From: Gammaproteobacteria bacterium
GTDB lineage: Bacteria; Pseudomonadota; Gammaproteobacteria; Pseudomonadales; Azotimanducaceae
DNA length: 49,223 bases
Assembly: GCA_009837725.1 (NCBI GenBank)
Contig: VXSY01000077.1
Location: 1-49,223, forward strand
Direction of reading: 5' to 3'
Shown: piece after piece, positions 27,152 through 37,100 of the stretch
Position numbering within the stretch: position 1 is the stretch's first letter
Layout: every line of letters begins with the position of its first letter
Notes under the pieces: generated by a model
The model's database searches: none
What the model was told of the DNA's origin: nothing
Seen by the model: the letters and a program-made list of their open reading frames with translations, nothing else
Made by a program: the position numbers and the translations under genes

Positions 27152-27193
27152 TGCGCTGCGCTGGGACTGCATAGCCTGCATTGCGCGGGATTG

Positions 27194-27223
27194 AAGGCCG
27201 GAGAGTTGCGAGCTCCCGGCCTT
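27194..27223. terminator. hairpin AAGGCCGG/CCGGCCTT, possible terminator
   Basis: Eight-base perfect arms, extended by GAG/CTC after a mismatch, with a short T-run (CTTTGTCATTT) on the plus side. It could stop plus-strand transcription, but no plus-strand gene precedes it closely. Just beyond lie alternating half-sites TTTAC-N4-GTAAA-C-TTTAC (about 27230-27249), which may be an operator. Confidence 0.35.
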
Positions 27224-27701
27224 TGTCATTTACCACTGTAAACTTTACCACGCATGCGAATGAGGGCCAAGGACGGGGTGGCGACGGTAATGGCCCTAAG
27301 GTTGCCATCTGGTGTGCGCTCACGAGCCGTGACCACTCCCGACCCTTCCAGTGCAGCCTTCGTCCCGTCCAGCGGCAAATGCGGGTCATCTTAGAAAGCC
27401 GCCAAACAGTGTTGCGCGCAGCCGCTCGATGGCCGACCTCGTGGTTGGCGCGAGCCAAGCGGCGCGCGCGCCGGCTTTGGGCAATGCCGCGACGTGTCTG
27501 CTCTTCAGCCACTTCGCCTGCAGGCTGCGGAACCCTTCCTCCTGAAGGCCCGGTAGCCAAGGCGGTGCAGTGTCTCCGCCGCCTGCGCCAGGACGTAGCG
27601 CCGACCACGGAGCCGCGACATGAAACCGCGGGTCAGCCGCGCGCTTGCAGCGAAATGATGCGGCGGATTGTTCGCCGCCACTGGCCCGAATGCCGCCCTT
27701 T

Positions 27702-27791
27702 CGCCCCGTCACTACCGGATTTCCGCAACGTCCTCAATCTGGTTGCAAGTGCGGGAACGTCCAGCGACGGCACGGCGGTAGTGACGGGGCG
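27702..27791. repeat. REPIN-like inverted pair, family 2
   Basis: Perfect 16-base arms CGCCCCGTCACTACCG (27702-27717) and CGGTAGTGACGGGGCG (27776-27791) are separated by 58 bases. The left arm also matches a copy at 14960-14975. The pair lies in a non-coding stretch of about 900 bases upstream of the OLD gene, with another small hairpin (GCGGCG/CGCCGC) at about 27659-27677. Confidence 0.6.
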
Positions 27792-27984
27792 CGCCCAAGG
27801 CCGGAACGTAACTCGGCAAGTCGAGCCGCGAATCCAAGCACCTCAGATAGGCAACAGTCACTTGGCCTGCCATCTACGCGCATTGCGCATTCTGCCTACC
27901 AACCGACGCAAGTATCGACCCGATTCAGCCGTGCGTCTAGACTTGCTCGTTTGCCATCTTAGGCACCACCCAACGTGAGGATCC

Positions 27985-29835
27985 GTGAAGATCGAACTTA
28001 CGCAGCCCTACCAGGCGATCAGCGAGGTAGACACGTCGGAGCTTCCGGATTTTGCTGTCCTGATCGGACGCAACGGCGCTGGCAAGTCGCAGCTGCTCGA
28101 GGCGCTCAAGGTAGGCCACGCCCAGGTCGCTGGAGTCCAAACCCACCAAATCGAACTGTTCGACATGGCTTCCTTTCGCTCGCCCAACTCTGCCGTTGCA
28201 GGCCGGGCGGCGAACCAGTTCGCGAGAACAACGGCAGACGCCTATCTGACCGGCACCTCCACTGATCCTGCCCCCGTGGAAATCGCCGCGGAGGTTTTTG
28301 GACAGTTCGCTGAGACTACGCGCGAAGTGACGAACACGGACAACGAAGGCTTCGCCGCCAATCTGCGGGACACCATCAGTCAGTTGCCCGACTTTGCGGT
28401 CTTTCCCCAAACCGGTGCCGCTGACTCATACCAGCACACAATTTATGCCCGGGTCATTGGCCCTTTGATCCCGTCCCCCAACACTAGAAATCGTAGGCAG
28501 TCGCAGCCCGCGCCTAACAGCTGCAACGGCAACCCGGCCATCCTCATCACCCTAGCCATGAAGCTGGCTCAAAAACTACCCCACGAGTTGGACCGAGACG
28601 ACATCATGCGCGCTGGCCAATACGAGGGGAGCATCATCTCCAACGTCGTTAGCGAGGTTTTCGCGACCTACAAAGTCGACCAGTTCATCTGGGCGCACAA
28701 GCGAGTCGAAACCGAGTCAATCCCATTTGCCACGATCCTCGCGGAATACCGTCGGAAGTACCCGCCACCTTGGGACATCCTACGCGACGTGTTGTCATCC
28801 ATGCGAACCGCCGCTGGCGACGACGGACTGTTCAACTTCGAGTTCTCCGATCCCGAACAGCACAAGCTGCACATGGGGAACTACGAACAGTTTCAGTTCC
28901 AGACGCAAATGACCAACCGGACATCGGGCGCTCAATACAACCTCGACACCTTGTCCTCGGGCGAAAAGGTCCTGATGGCGCTCTGCCTTTCCTCGTTCAA
29001 CCAGCGACTGGGACGACGTCGACCGAAGCTTCTCCTGCTCGACGAACTCGATGCCGTTCTCCACCCGTCGATGGTGTCCGCTCTCGTCACGACGCTGAAA
29101 GAGCTGTATGTCGCCCATGGCACTAAAGTGATTTTTACGTCCCATTCCCCCATGACTGTGGCCGCCCTTGCCGAAACAGAGATATTCCGTGTCGTGAGGA
29201 CTGACGGCCGGGTACGTGTGAGGCCCACAACGAAGATCGACGCCATCGACGAACTCTCCGAGGGAATTGCAACCGTTGATGCTGGACTGCGGATCGCCGC
29301 TTACGACGATGCGCAAGTGACCATCCTTACCGAAGGCCACAACGCGCGGCACCTCAAACGATGGGTCGAACTGAACTTCCCGAAGGGCGTCCACGTATTC
29401 GACCAGCTGGCGGATCACACCAACAAGAGCCAGCTACTTGCATACGGCCGCCTGCTAGCGAGTATGGATCCTGTCTCGCATTTCGTCATCGTCTGGGACT
29501 GCGACGCCGCCCATGAGGCTCACACACTGCAGACTGATCTGCGCGAGAACGCCAAGGTCACACCGTTTGCTCTCAGGAGACGTTCTGAGAACAAAATCGC
29601 CCGTCGTGGTATCGAGAACAACTACGACGATTCCGTCCTCCAGCCATACGCAATCACCAAGACCGACAGCCGTGGCCGTGTCCTAGCGCGCGAATTCGAC
29701 AACAGCAGAAAGACCGAATTCGCTGACCATGTGCGCCAATGTGGAACAGGCGACTATTTTGTCCACTTCGAGGAACTGCGCGAGGTCGTAGGCCGCGTCT
29801 TGCTACCGCGAACTGCCAACGGCGATCGCCGCTAG
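27985..29835 (+). CDS. OLD-family ATPase with TOPRIM nuclease domain
   Basis: A 616-residue protein with an ABC-type ATPase: Walker A GRNGAGKS at 28-35, signature LSSGEK near 325, Walker B LLLLDELDAVLHP near 352, and the H-loop TSHSP. The C-terminal part is a TOPRIM domain: glutamate in ILTEGHNA near 450 and DxD in VWDCDA near 505. OLD-family nucleases act in phage defence, as with P2 Old and Gabija GajA. A long coiled and helical insert separates Walker A from the signature, as in OLD proteins. The start is GTG 27985 with AGG four bases upstream. There is no helicase partner next to it, so it is probably a single-gene system, or its partner was lost in the remnant region downstream. Confidence 0.85.
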   Translation: MKIELTQPYQAISEVDTSELPDFAVLIGRNGAGKSQLLEALKVGHAQVAGVQTHQIELFDMASFRSPNSAVAGRAANQFARTTADAYLTGTSTDPAPVEIAAEVFGQFAETTREVTNTDNEGFAANLRDTISQLPDFAVFPQTGAADSYQHTIYARVIGPLIPSPNTRNRRQSQPAPNSCNGNPAILITLAMKLAQKLPHELDRDDIMRAGQYEGSIISNVVSEVFATYKVDQFIWAHKRVETESIPFATILAEYRRKYPPPWDILRDVLSSMRTAAGDDGLFNFEFSDPEQHKLHMGNYEQFQFQTQMTNRTSGAQYNLDTLSSGEKVLMALCLSSFNQRLGRRRPKLLLLDELDAVLHPSMVSALVTTLKELYVAHGTKVIFTSHSPMTVAALAETEIFRVVRTDGRVRVRPTTKIDAIDELSEGIATVDAGLRIAAYDDAQVTILTEGHNARHLKRWVELNFPKGVHVFDQLADHTNKSQLLAYGRLLASMDPVSHFVIVWDCDAAHEAHTLQTDLRENAKVTPFALRRRSENKIARRGIENNYDDSVLQPYAITKTDSRGRVLAREFDNSRKTEFADHVRQCGTGDYFVHFEELREVVGRVLLPRTANGDRR

Positions 29836-29881
29836 TGCGTTGGACCATCGGGATTGCTTGCGGCCAAACAGCTAGGAGCCG

Positions 29882-30001
29882 TTAAGGTCGTACCTGCTCA
29901 AACAGCGCCCCACCTGGCGACCAGAACTCAAGGCTGTCCGCGTGCGCTTCGTAGTACTCCGGATTCGTCGTCACCCGCGCCTTCCCATCCATATCCCAGG
30001 T
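29882..30001 (-). pseudogene. C-terminal fragment of an unknown protein
   Basis: About 39 codons ending in a normal stop read like the tail of a real protein, with DGKARVTTN, PEYYEAHADSLEFWSPG and a final ALFEQVRP. The codons upstream in the same frame lose this character and there is no start with a ribosome site. I cannot name the family. It is probably the surviving end of a gene truncated by recombination next to the OLD gene. Confidence 0.3.
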
Positions 30002-30119
30002 GCTCGCACCGCGTATTCCCTGCGTCCCAGCCTCCGCACCTGCGCGCCGCGAGCCATCAGTGACTGGGTCGAGAGTACTCGATCGAGAAAGTCCACCGTC
30101 AACGGCGATTCGCGCCCTC

Positions 30120-30323
30120 CGGCATCCCGATGTCGTCGTCGAGACCCGCATCGATGTCGAATCTGCCGCGCGGCTCGACATTCAGACAGACAAGAAACTG
30201 CTCACGATTGGGGAAGACGAGCCGCCCCTTAAGGGGTACAGGTGTTTCCTCGCGATTACCAACCGGATTCAGGAGGAACACGGCGATTTCTTCCTACAGC
30301 CCCACGGGACCTCGGTGGTGTGA
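30120..30323 (+). pseudogene. C-terminal fragment of an unknown protein
   Basis: Some 67 codons with protein-like composition run to a TGA at 30321-30323: DVVVETRIDVES, LLTIGEDEPPLKGYRC, FLAITNRIQEEHGDFF. No start or ribosome site fits the upstream sequence. The frame is short and of unknown origin, so it is reported as a possible remnant only. Confidence 0.25.
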
Positions 30324-30811
30324 GGCGGTCAAAGGGGGCTGTTCATCTTTTCAGCACCACTCTGGCGAGTTCGAACTCTACTAAGACCTACAGACTCGAA
30401 GCCTCATCAGCGAAGATTCCGGAGGCAGGGCGATCGTACCGTGCACGATTGTGGTGAAGACCCGGGTGTTCATACCGATCCCGGCATCGATTCAAGCGAC
30501 CTTTCTGCCGACGGCGGAGGAAAGAAAGATGTTTGAGGGGAGATGCGACATCCTACAGACTGAGCGTTGATGGTGGGGAATGATCGATTTGGCGGCCGTA
30601 CGCGTCGCGCCGTCGCAGACCCGCGACACGAGCCGGCGAATCGCGTTGTCCGGCAGCATCCGGCCGCGCCGGCCTTGCGCCGGGAACACTAGGTGGTGCG
30701 AAGCGCCGGACACAGGCGGCGCAAGTCCCATCCCTACGAGGCGCTCGGAAACGCAAGAAGACCGAGAACATCGGCCCCACACTAGGAATCAAGATATCCG
30801 CCGCTTGGGGC

Positions 30812-33745
30812 TTACTCTATGTCGATGACTTTCATTACCTCGTCGCCTAAGTGGTTTATGGCTTTTACGGCGATTTGGCCGGAGGTGGGTTTAGGGAAGG
30901 GGCGAGAGATGGCGGAGTGGAGGCTGGCCCAGGCTTCGTGGTCGATTTCGGCCTTGAGGGTGGTCTTTAGGGATTTGTAAGGATCGCCCGCGCCTAGGAA
31001 GTAGGCGTGGCGGACGAAGAAGCTGGCCATGTCGTAGTCGGTATCGATGAACCAGCAGGCTAGGTCGTCGGGTTCTGATGAGCGGACGTTGCCGGTGCGG
31101 GGATCGAAGAGATCGACACCGTTGATCTGCACTTGGATTTGGTCATCGGGTGCGGGCAAGACCTCGATGTCCGGTTCGCCGAAGATGACGAACAGGTTGC
31201 CGCCCCTGGTCTTCTTGAGGTCTGTGGACATTTGCAGGTCGGCGTTCATGCGCGCCTTGAGGATGGGTAGACGGCCCAGTTGCTTGAGATCGGTGGTTTG
31301 GGCGTCGTAGTTGAAGGCGCAGGCGATGAGCACGTCGAAACCGGCTTCGCTGGCTTCGCGGGCGGCCGCAACGAGGTGCGCACGGCCGACGGTGGCATGT
31401 TCGGAGCCGATGAAGATGGCGGCGCGGCGGGTTTCGTCGCCTTCTTGGTATTGGCCTTCGGCGGCGAATCGCGGTCCGGGCCAGCCCGTGAGCGCTGTGA
31501 AGTCGATCTTGCCTTCCTTCTCCACTTGCTGAACACCAGCGGCGCGCAATTGCTCCAAGATCACGGCGGCGAAATCGCGGGGTGGCGTTGATGGCGGCCC
31601 TGCCACCTCGTAGGCCGGCCGTTCGTCACGCACTTCATTGACGGGAGCGGTTGGTGGCGGTTGCGGCCGGTCTACCTCGACGACACGGTGTGGCGTAAGC
31701 GATTCGACGGTGAATGGTCCAGCTACACGAACCTTGCTCCTATCCTCGTGGGGCTTGTCGTAGAGGTACTCAAAGTCCGCCTTGGCGGCGATCGAAGCAT
31801 CAATCTCCCGCAATCTCGCAACGCGCGTATCCCAAAACAAGGCAAGTGCTTCGGTAGCCGATTTCGGCCAATCTGCCGGTGCCTCCCGCGGGACTTCCCA
31901 CTCCAGCAAGTTCTGCACAGGCACATCCTCGCCACTTGGCATTGTGGTGATTGCGTCTCTAGGCGCATCAAAACGCACATCCATCCCTTTCCGACCACCT
32001 GTTGCGACACGGAAGGGCTGCCCATGCCCGCGCAGACTTTCGTTGAGCTTGGCTAGCGCAGCTTCTACCGGGGGGTGCATATCTTCGTAGACTATGTCGA
32101 TCTCGGCGTTGTTGGCTATCGCCCCAAGTGTGATGTGCGGCACGCGCCCATAGACGAAGCCTTGACGGATATCGCCATAGGTAGGCGAAGATAATGTGTG
32201 CCGTCGTGCGATTTCCGCCGCCTTGAGCTGGCCTTCTCGCGTGTCTGCCAGCAGGTAAAACGGATAACGCGCCCCCATTATGCGGGCGCGAGAAAGCGCC
32301 AACGCCACTCGCGACGTGTCAACGGTAATCCAGCGCCGGCCCCATTGCTCAGCAACATAGGCAGTGGTGCCGGAGCCGCAGGTCGGGTCGAGTACAACGT
32401 CGCCGGGGTCAGTTGCCATTAGGAGACAACGCCTAATGACCTCGGCGCTTGTCTGAACGACGTAAATCTTGTCCGACGCACCTCCGATGTCAGTCCAGAT
32501 ATCAGTAATCTCTCCAACGGGATAGTCATCATGGTAAAGGATGTAGCGAACCGTTGACTTCGTGGGGTGGAGCCTTTCTGCCCTCCTTAGCCTTGCCATA
32601 CCTTCCTCGGTAGTCTTCCAGGACTTGCCTGCACCAGGGAAGAAGGTGTCCCCGCAGACCATAGTCTCATACACACAGCTCGCTGTGCGGCCCGCACTAA
32701 GCAGGTTCAAGTTAAAGAACACTCGGGCATCTTGCGGAACCGCAACCTCGCCCTTTCTTTCGCCCATGCTCATGCTTCGTATCGTCCCGTCACTAAGGCG
32801 AAGCGATGTGTACGCTCCTTCCCCGAGAGCTTTGCGCGAGTAAAGCCTCCGAAACTTCAGGAGCTCTATCTTCTTGGCGTAAAACAGCAAAAAACTAAGC
32901 GTTCCCGGTATGTTGGTAGCTCCCAAAGGTACGCTCGTCTTGATAGCGATTAAGCGAACAAAATTCTGCGGACCGTACACCTCATCCATTACGGCCCGCA
33001 CACGATGCACGTTCTCATCTCCGATTTGCACGAAAATGCTGCCGCTATCCGTCAGTAGGTCTCGGGCAACCGTCAGGCGGTCCCTGAGATATGACAAGTA
33101 CGAGTGGATACCATCGCGCCAAGTATCCCGGAACGCCTTCACCTGCTCAGGTTCTTTGGTGATGTGCTCTGCCTTTCCGTCCTTCACATCGCGACTTGTC
33201 GTGGACCACTGGAAATTTGAGCTGAAGCTGATCCCATAGGGAGGATCGATATAGATGCACTGCACCTTGCCACGCAGCTTCTCTCTTTCGGCAAGAGACG
33301 CCATCACTTGGAGGCTGTCACCCAGGATCATCCGATTCGACCAGTTCTGGTCATGCTGGTAGAACTCGGTTGACGCATCAAGGCTCGGCAAGCCATTGAA
33401 ATCGGCAAAGAGATCGGGCATCTCCGGCGCTACCTCGTTTGCCCGTTCCGTGGTTTGGCGACGCAGATCGTCAATGAGCGCCTTGGGGTGGACCTTTTCC
33501 TGAATGTAAAGGGGCGGTGCAGGGACTTCCAAGTCGGCATCCATCTGCTCGTCCTTGCCCCGCCACACAAGCTGCGGGTCCAAGTCTCGATTGCGACGCT
33601 CGAAGGCAACTCGGATCGGGCTCTTGTCGTCCTCCGCCATCACGGATTCGAGCTCGGCGGTGGGGATGTTCCGCCTTGACTCTTCCTGATGCGTTAGTGT
33701 TTCGACTTCCTTCGTCTTTTTCTTTGCCTTCGACCTTCGTGCCAT
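30812..33745 (-). CDS. mod: type III DNA methyltransferase (Mod)
   Basis: A 977-residue beta-class N6-adenine methyltransferase: the catalytic DPPY motif comes first (IYIDPPYGISF near 167) and the SAM-binding DPTCGSGTT follows near 455, the order of type III Mod proteins. The target-recognition region lies between them. The C-terminal 400 residues are longer than in typical EcoP15-like Mod and probably dock Res. ATG 33745 is preferred; a TTG at 33751 would overlap the PIN-gene stop. It is the last gene of the res-vapC-mod operon. It reads and marks the site that Res cleaves when unmodified. Confidence 0.92.
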   Translation of the reverse strand: MARRSKAKKKTKEVETLTHQEESRRNIPTAELESVMAEDDKSPIRVAFERRNRDLDPQLVWRGKDEQMDADLEVPAPPLYIQEKVHPKALIDDLRRQTTERANEVAPEMPDLFADFNGLPSLDASTEFYQHDQNWSNRMILGDSLQVMASLAEREKLRGKVQCIYIDPPYGISFSSNFQWSTTSRDVKDGKAEHITKEPEQVKAFRDTWRDGIHSYLSYLRDRLTVARDLLTDSGSIFVQIGDENVHRVRAVMDEVYGPQNFVRLIAIKTSVPLGATNIPGTLSFLLFYAKKIELLKFRRLYSRKALGEGAYTSLRLSDGTIRSMSMGERKGEVAVPQDARVFFNLNLLSAGRTASCVYETMVCGDTFFPGAGKSWKTTEEGMARLRRAERLHPTKSTVRYILYHDDYPVGEITDIWTDIGGASDKIYVVQTSAEVIRRCLLMATDPGDVVLDPTCGSGTTAYVAEQWGRRWITVDTSRVALALSRARIMGARYPFYLLADTREGQLKAAEIARRHTLSSPTYGDIRQGFVYGRVPHITLGAIANNAEIDIVYEDMHPPVEAALAKLNESLRGHGQPFRVATGGRKGMDVRFDAPRDAITTMPSGEDVPVQNLLEWEVPREAPADWPKSATEALALFWDTRVARLREIDASIAAKADFEYLYDKPHEDRSKVRVAGPFTVESLTPHRVVEVDRPQPPPTAPVNEVRDERPAYEVAGPPSTPPRDFAAVILEQLRAAGVQQVEKEGKIDFTALTGWPGPRFAAEGQYQEGDETRRAAIFIGSEHATVGRAHLVAAAREASEAGFDVLIACAFNYDAQTTDLKQLGRLPILKARMNADLQMSTDLKKTRGGNLFVIFGEPDIEVLPAPDDQIQVQINGVDLFDPRTGNVRSSEPDDLACWFIDTDYDMASFFVRHAYFLGAGDPYKSLKTTLKAEIDHEAWASLHSAISRPFPKPTSGQIAVKAINHLGDEVMKVIDIE

Positions 33746-33747
33746 AG

Positions 33748-34140
33748 TCAAGCGTCCTCTTCTCCATTTCCGCCGCCTTCAACGTACGCAACACCCAACG
33801 CGTCCGCCACCTCATGTAGGCGACGGTCACGGGTCCAAAGCCTCGTGCCGTCCCGCTTGAGCGCCGAGCAGATCAAGTGTGCGTCAACCAATCCAATTCC
33901 GCGGCCCATCAGTTCGTGCTCCTCAATCTTCGCGATCACCGTGTCGTTGTCGAGCTCTTCGATTCTGGGCAACTTGCGCAGTTCTGCAATGCGTGGACGA
34001 CGGTTGGCCATGTTCCCCAACGCGACCTCGCCAATGACCATCGAATGCAGCAAGACTTGGCCCGCATCAACGAGCGCGGTCATCCTGTCGTCGGGCCGGT
34101 TGAGATGATCAATCCAAACCGAAGTATCTGCCAAGATCAC
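33748..34140 (-). CDS. VapC-like PIN-domain ribonuclease, within the type III RM operon
   Basis: A 130-residue PIN protein. The four acidic residues are present: D5 in ADTSVW, the glutamate in IGEVALG near 38, D in GLVDAHL near 85, and D in WTRDRRLHE near 104. PIN toxins cut RNA, often tRNA or rRNA. The GTG start at 34140 overlaps the res stop (GTGA), and its own stop adjoins mod, so it is translated between Res and Mod. No antitoxin gene is adjacent. The only RHH antitoxin nearby is vapB at 37388-37639, upstream of res. It may be an unpaired toxin held in check by that VapB or by Mod, which is inference. Confidence 0.88.
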   Translation of the reverse strand: MILADTSVWIDHLNRPDDRMTALVDAGQVLLHSMVIGEVALGNMANRRPRIAELRKLPRIEELDNDTVIAKIEEHELMGRGIGLVDAHLICSALKRDGTRLWTRDRRLHEVADALGVAYVEGGGNGEEDA

Positions 34141-37100
34141 CAGATTTTGCTTCTTCGGCGGGGAATGTACTCGAGGTTTGGCTCACTGCCTCCAGCCAAG
34201 ATCAGAGAGTGGCCTGCGCGCACCGCAGGCGACACCGCATTCTCTGCCATCCAGCGGTGGAAGTCGTCCTCCATCGTCTTGATGTCTTTGAACTCCGCGA
34301 AGGCCCAACGACCGAAGTCCCCTAGGGCATTAACCGCCGGCACCCACATTGAACGCATCGTGTCTGCCTTGTCTTTGGCGTCTTGGCGGCGCAATCCCTT
34401 GATCTCGACCACCAAATTCACCGGTTCCTCGCCGCCATCCTTGACGCGAACGATGAAGTCCGGAACGTATTGTCTCGACACGCCGTCCGTGCAATACGGA
34501 ACCGTGAAGCCCATGCCCTGGTTCTTGACGTATGCCAAGATCGAAGACCGTCTCTCCGCGAGGCGGCAGAACTCTCGTTCCCAATCGCTGTCGCAGATCG
34601 CCCAGTTGACGTGGCACTTGGTCGGGTCTGTTTCCCAACGGTTGGTCTTGGACGTGGTGAAGTCCACGTCGGCCGTGGAACCTCGAGGGTTGTAGGGATC
34701 GAGTACGGCCCGTACCTGCTCCTTGCCCGGCTCTTGCCCCGGCTCGGGAGGTGCGACGATGGCCCGATGGATGATGTCGCAGGCTTCGTCAGCGATGACC
34801 GTGTAGAGAATCTGGCCGGGTGTGGTTCCGCCCTCACAGATCAGGTACTCGTCAAGCCACTGCCGCGCGACGCTCCGCAAGTCGCCAAGTAGATGTACTT
34901 TCGGCGCTTCGTTGGCACCGCGAAAGTGCTTGAACAACAGATGCTTGGCAAGGTGGAACGCCACGGTCGCCTTGCGTGTGGCGATCGCCTGTTCTGGCGT
35001 CAGGACGACTCCCTCACCGAGTATGCCTTCATTTCTGGTGCGCCTTGGGCCCACGAGTTCTGGCGTCAAGGTCAGCGTCGAGTCTGCCGTGAAGTTTGCG
35101 CTGAGCCGTTCCTCCCGCAGTTCGTAGGTGTAGCCCTCCACGCGGGGGAACACGATGGCCAGTGCATCACGGTCCGGCTTCACTGCGTGCACGTGGATTG
35201 TGCGACGCGGCTTGACGGGCGGCACAACTACCGGCTCGGCGGTGAAATCGAAGGGAATGCCGAGCACGTCGGCGTACTCGACATCGAAGCGGTTTTCCGC
35301 GTTCAGTTCGTACGACTGCCGGCGCAGGCCACGACCCACCACTTGCTCGCACAGCAGTTGCGTGCCGAATGCACGCACGCCGAGAACGTGCGTGACGGTG
35401 TTGGCGTCCCATCCTTCCGACAGCATGGCGACGGACACCACGCAGCGTATCGACTCGCCAAGCTGTCCCGGCTTGCCGACGGTGTTCATGGCTTCGCGCA
35501 GGAGTTCGGCGTCCGTAATGGGCGCATCTTCTTTCCCTGCGCCGTCGCGTTCGGTGCGTTCCCGGCGGAATCTCTCGATCTCGTCTGCGGCGATGGTGCG
35601 GAATGTCCTGTCTAGGGCCTCGCCAGACTCCAGTTGCTCGCTGTCGATCAACAGCGTCTGTGGGCGCGCAGCGCGGTTTCCGTCTTCGTCGTAGTTGCGG
35701 AAAAGCGGCAGGTGCCCCGGCACGATTACGCTGTCTGAGCGCTCGAAACCAGCGATGTAGTCGTAGACCAGCTTCGAGGTCGCGGTGTTGCTGCAAACGA
35801 CGATGAAGACAGGGGGCACCTCGATGCCTTCCGCTCGCCACGCGTCGAAGTGCTTCTTGTAGTGGCTATACAGGGCGTCAATGGCGCCCTTCAGGTCCGG
35901 TGGAAGGCTGAGCGGATCAAGGCGTCCCGCCGAGGCCCGCCCCTTCTTGGGCATGGAAGGCCCGATGTGCTTCCAAAGCTCGCGGTAACGAGGCATTTCG
36001 TCGCCGGACACGTCGTCGGCCACCGGGACACGCGGCAACTTGACGATGCCGGATTCGATCGCGTCGAGAAGCGAGAAGTCGCACATGGTCCACGGGAAAA
36101 GCGTGCCCTCGCGATAGCCGGACCCGGCAAGGAAAAACGGTGTTGCCGAGAGATCGAACACCGTGCGAATGCCCAGTCGGCGTTGCACCGTTTCCAATCC
36201 GTTGACCCAAAGCCGTGCCGCATCGGTATTCCGCTCGGCCTCGCCCTTTGCCTCGCCCGTGGGCGTCTCCTCGTCCGCGTCACCCGGCTTCTCGCGGTAG
36301 CAATGGTGCGCCTCGTCGTTCAGAACAACGATGTTCTTCATGCCCAAGAGTTCGCCGCACGAGCGCCGCAGCATCTCGCCTTCCGTCTCCTTGGTGGCGA
36401 TTTCCTCCCTGTGGCCCTGGAGCAGGGCGCGGCTTCCCCTGGCGAGCTTCATGCTCTCCCGGCGGAGGAATGCGTGGTAGTTGGTGATCACAATCATGGC
36501 TCGGCCCAAGTCGGGCAGCATGTCCTTCGGGACGAGGTCGTGCTTTGCGTAGTAGCTGGCTGGATCGTTTGGCTGCAACACCCGCAGACGATCTCGGATC
36601 GTGATGCCCGGCGTGACGATCAGAAAGCCGCGTGTGAAGCGCCGGCTTCCCGGCTGGCGGACGGCATTCAACGTTTGCCAAGCGATGAGCATGGCCATCA
36701 CCGTCGTTTTGCCGGCTCCGGTGGCGAGCTTCAGGGCGATGCGCAAGAGGTCTGGATTGGCGTTTTCGTTCGCGCCGTGCAGGTGGTCTCGGATGTGGCG
36801 GTACGGCGCACGACCGCGCCCGCCCACGCAATCCGCCACTTCCGTCAGCCAAATCGCGGTCTCCACCGCCTCAATCTGGCAAAAGAACGGGCGCTGGCCA
36901 AACCGATGCTTGTCCCACTCACGCCAGTGCCGGAGCAAGCGAGCGGTGACTGGCGTGACGCCGGATCGCTCCGCAGGCAGTTGCCGCCAGGCATCCACGT
37001 GGCCGCGTATGTCGTTGATGACGGGCATCGGGTCGTATTGCTGCTCGGCAGTGGACAGTTCGGCAACGCCGATTTCCAGGCCGGCTTGCGGATCTTCGCC

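Larger units (their letters stand above)
27075..27984. other. intergenic region (910 bases) rich in inverted repeats
   Basis: No gene is supported here. Open frames on both strands lack ribosome sites and recognisable products. The region contains two hairpins (27125, 27194), alternating TTTAC/GTAAA half-sites and the REPIN-like pair at 27702-27791. It separates the lipoprotein from the OLD gene, which are divergent, so it must hold both promoters. Confidence 0.5.
29836..30811. other. 976-base stretch with gene remnants only
   Basis: No complete gene is supported. It contains two partial coding fragments annotated separately (29882-30001 minus, 30120-30323 plus). The last 480 bases before the mod stop show short GC-rich inverted words (for example around 30660-30680) but no gene. 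Confidence 0.5.

Noticed and set aside
27181-27978. 265-codon plus-strand frame upstream of the OLD gene
   Set aside because: Composition and low complexity are unlike a protein, it contains the inverted repeats, and no start with a ribosome site exists.
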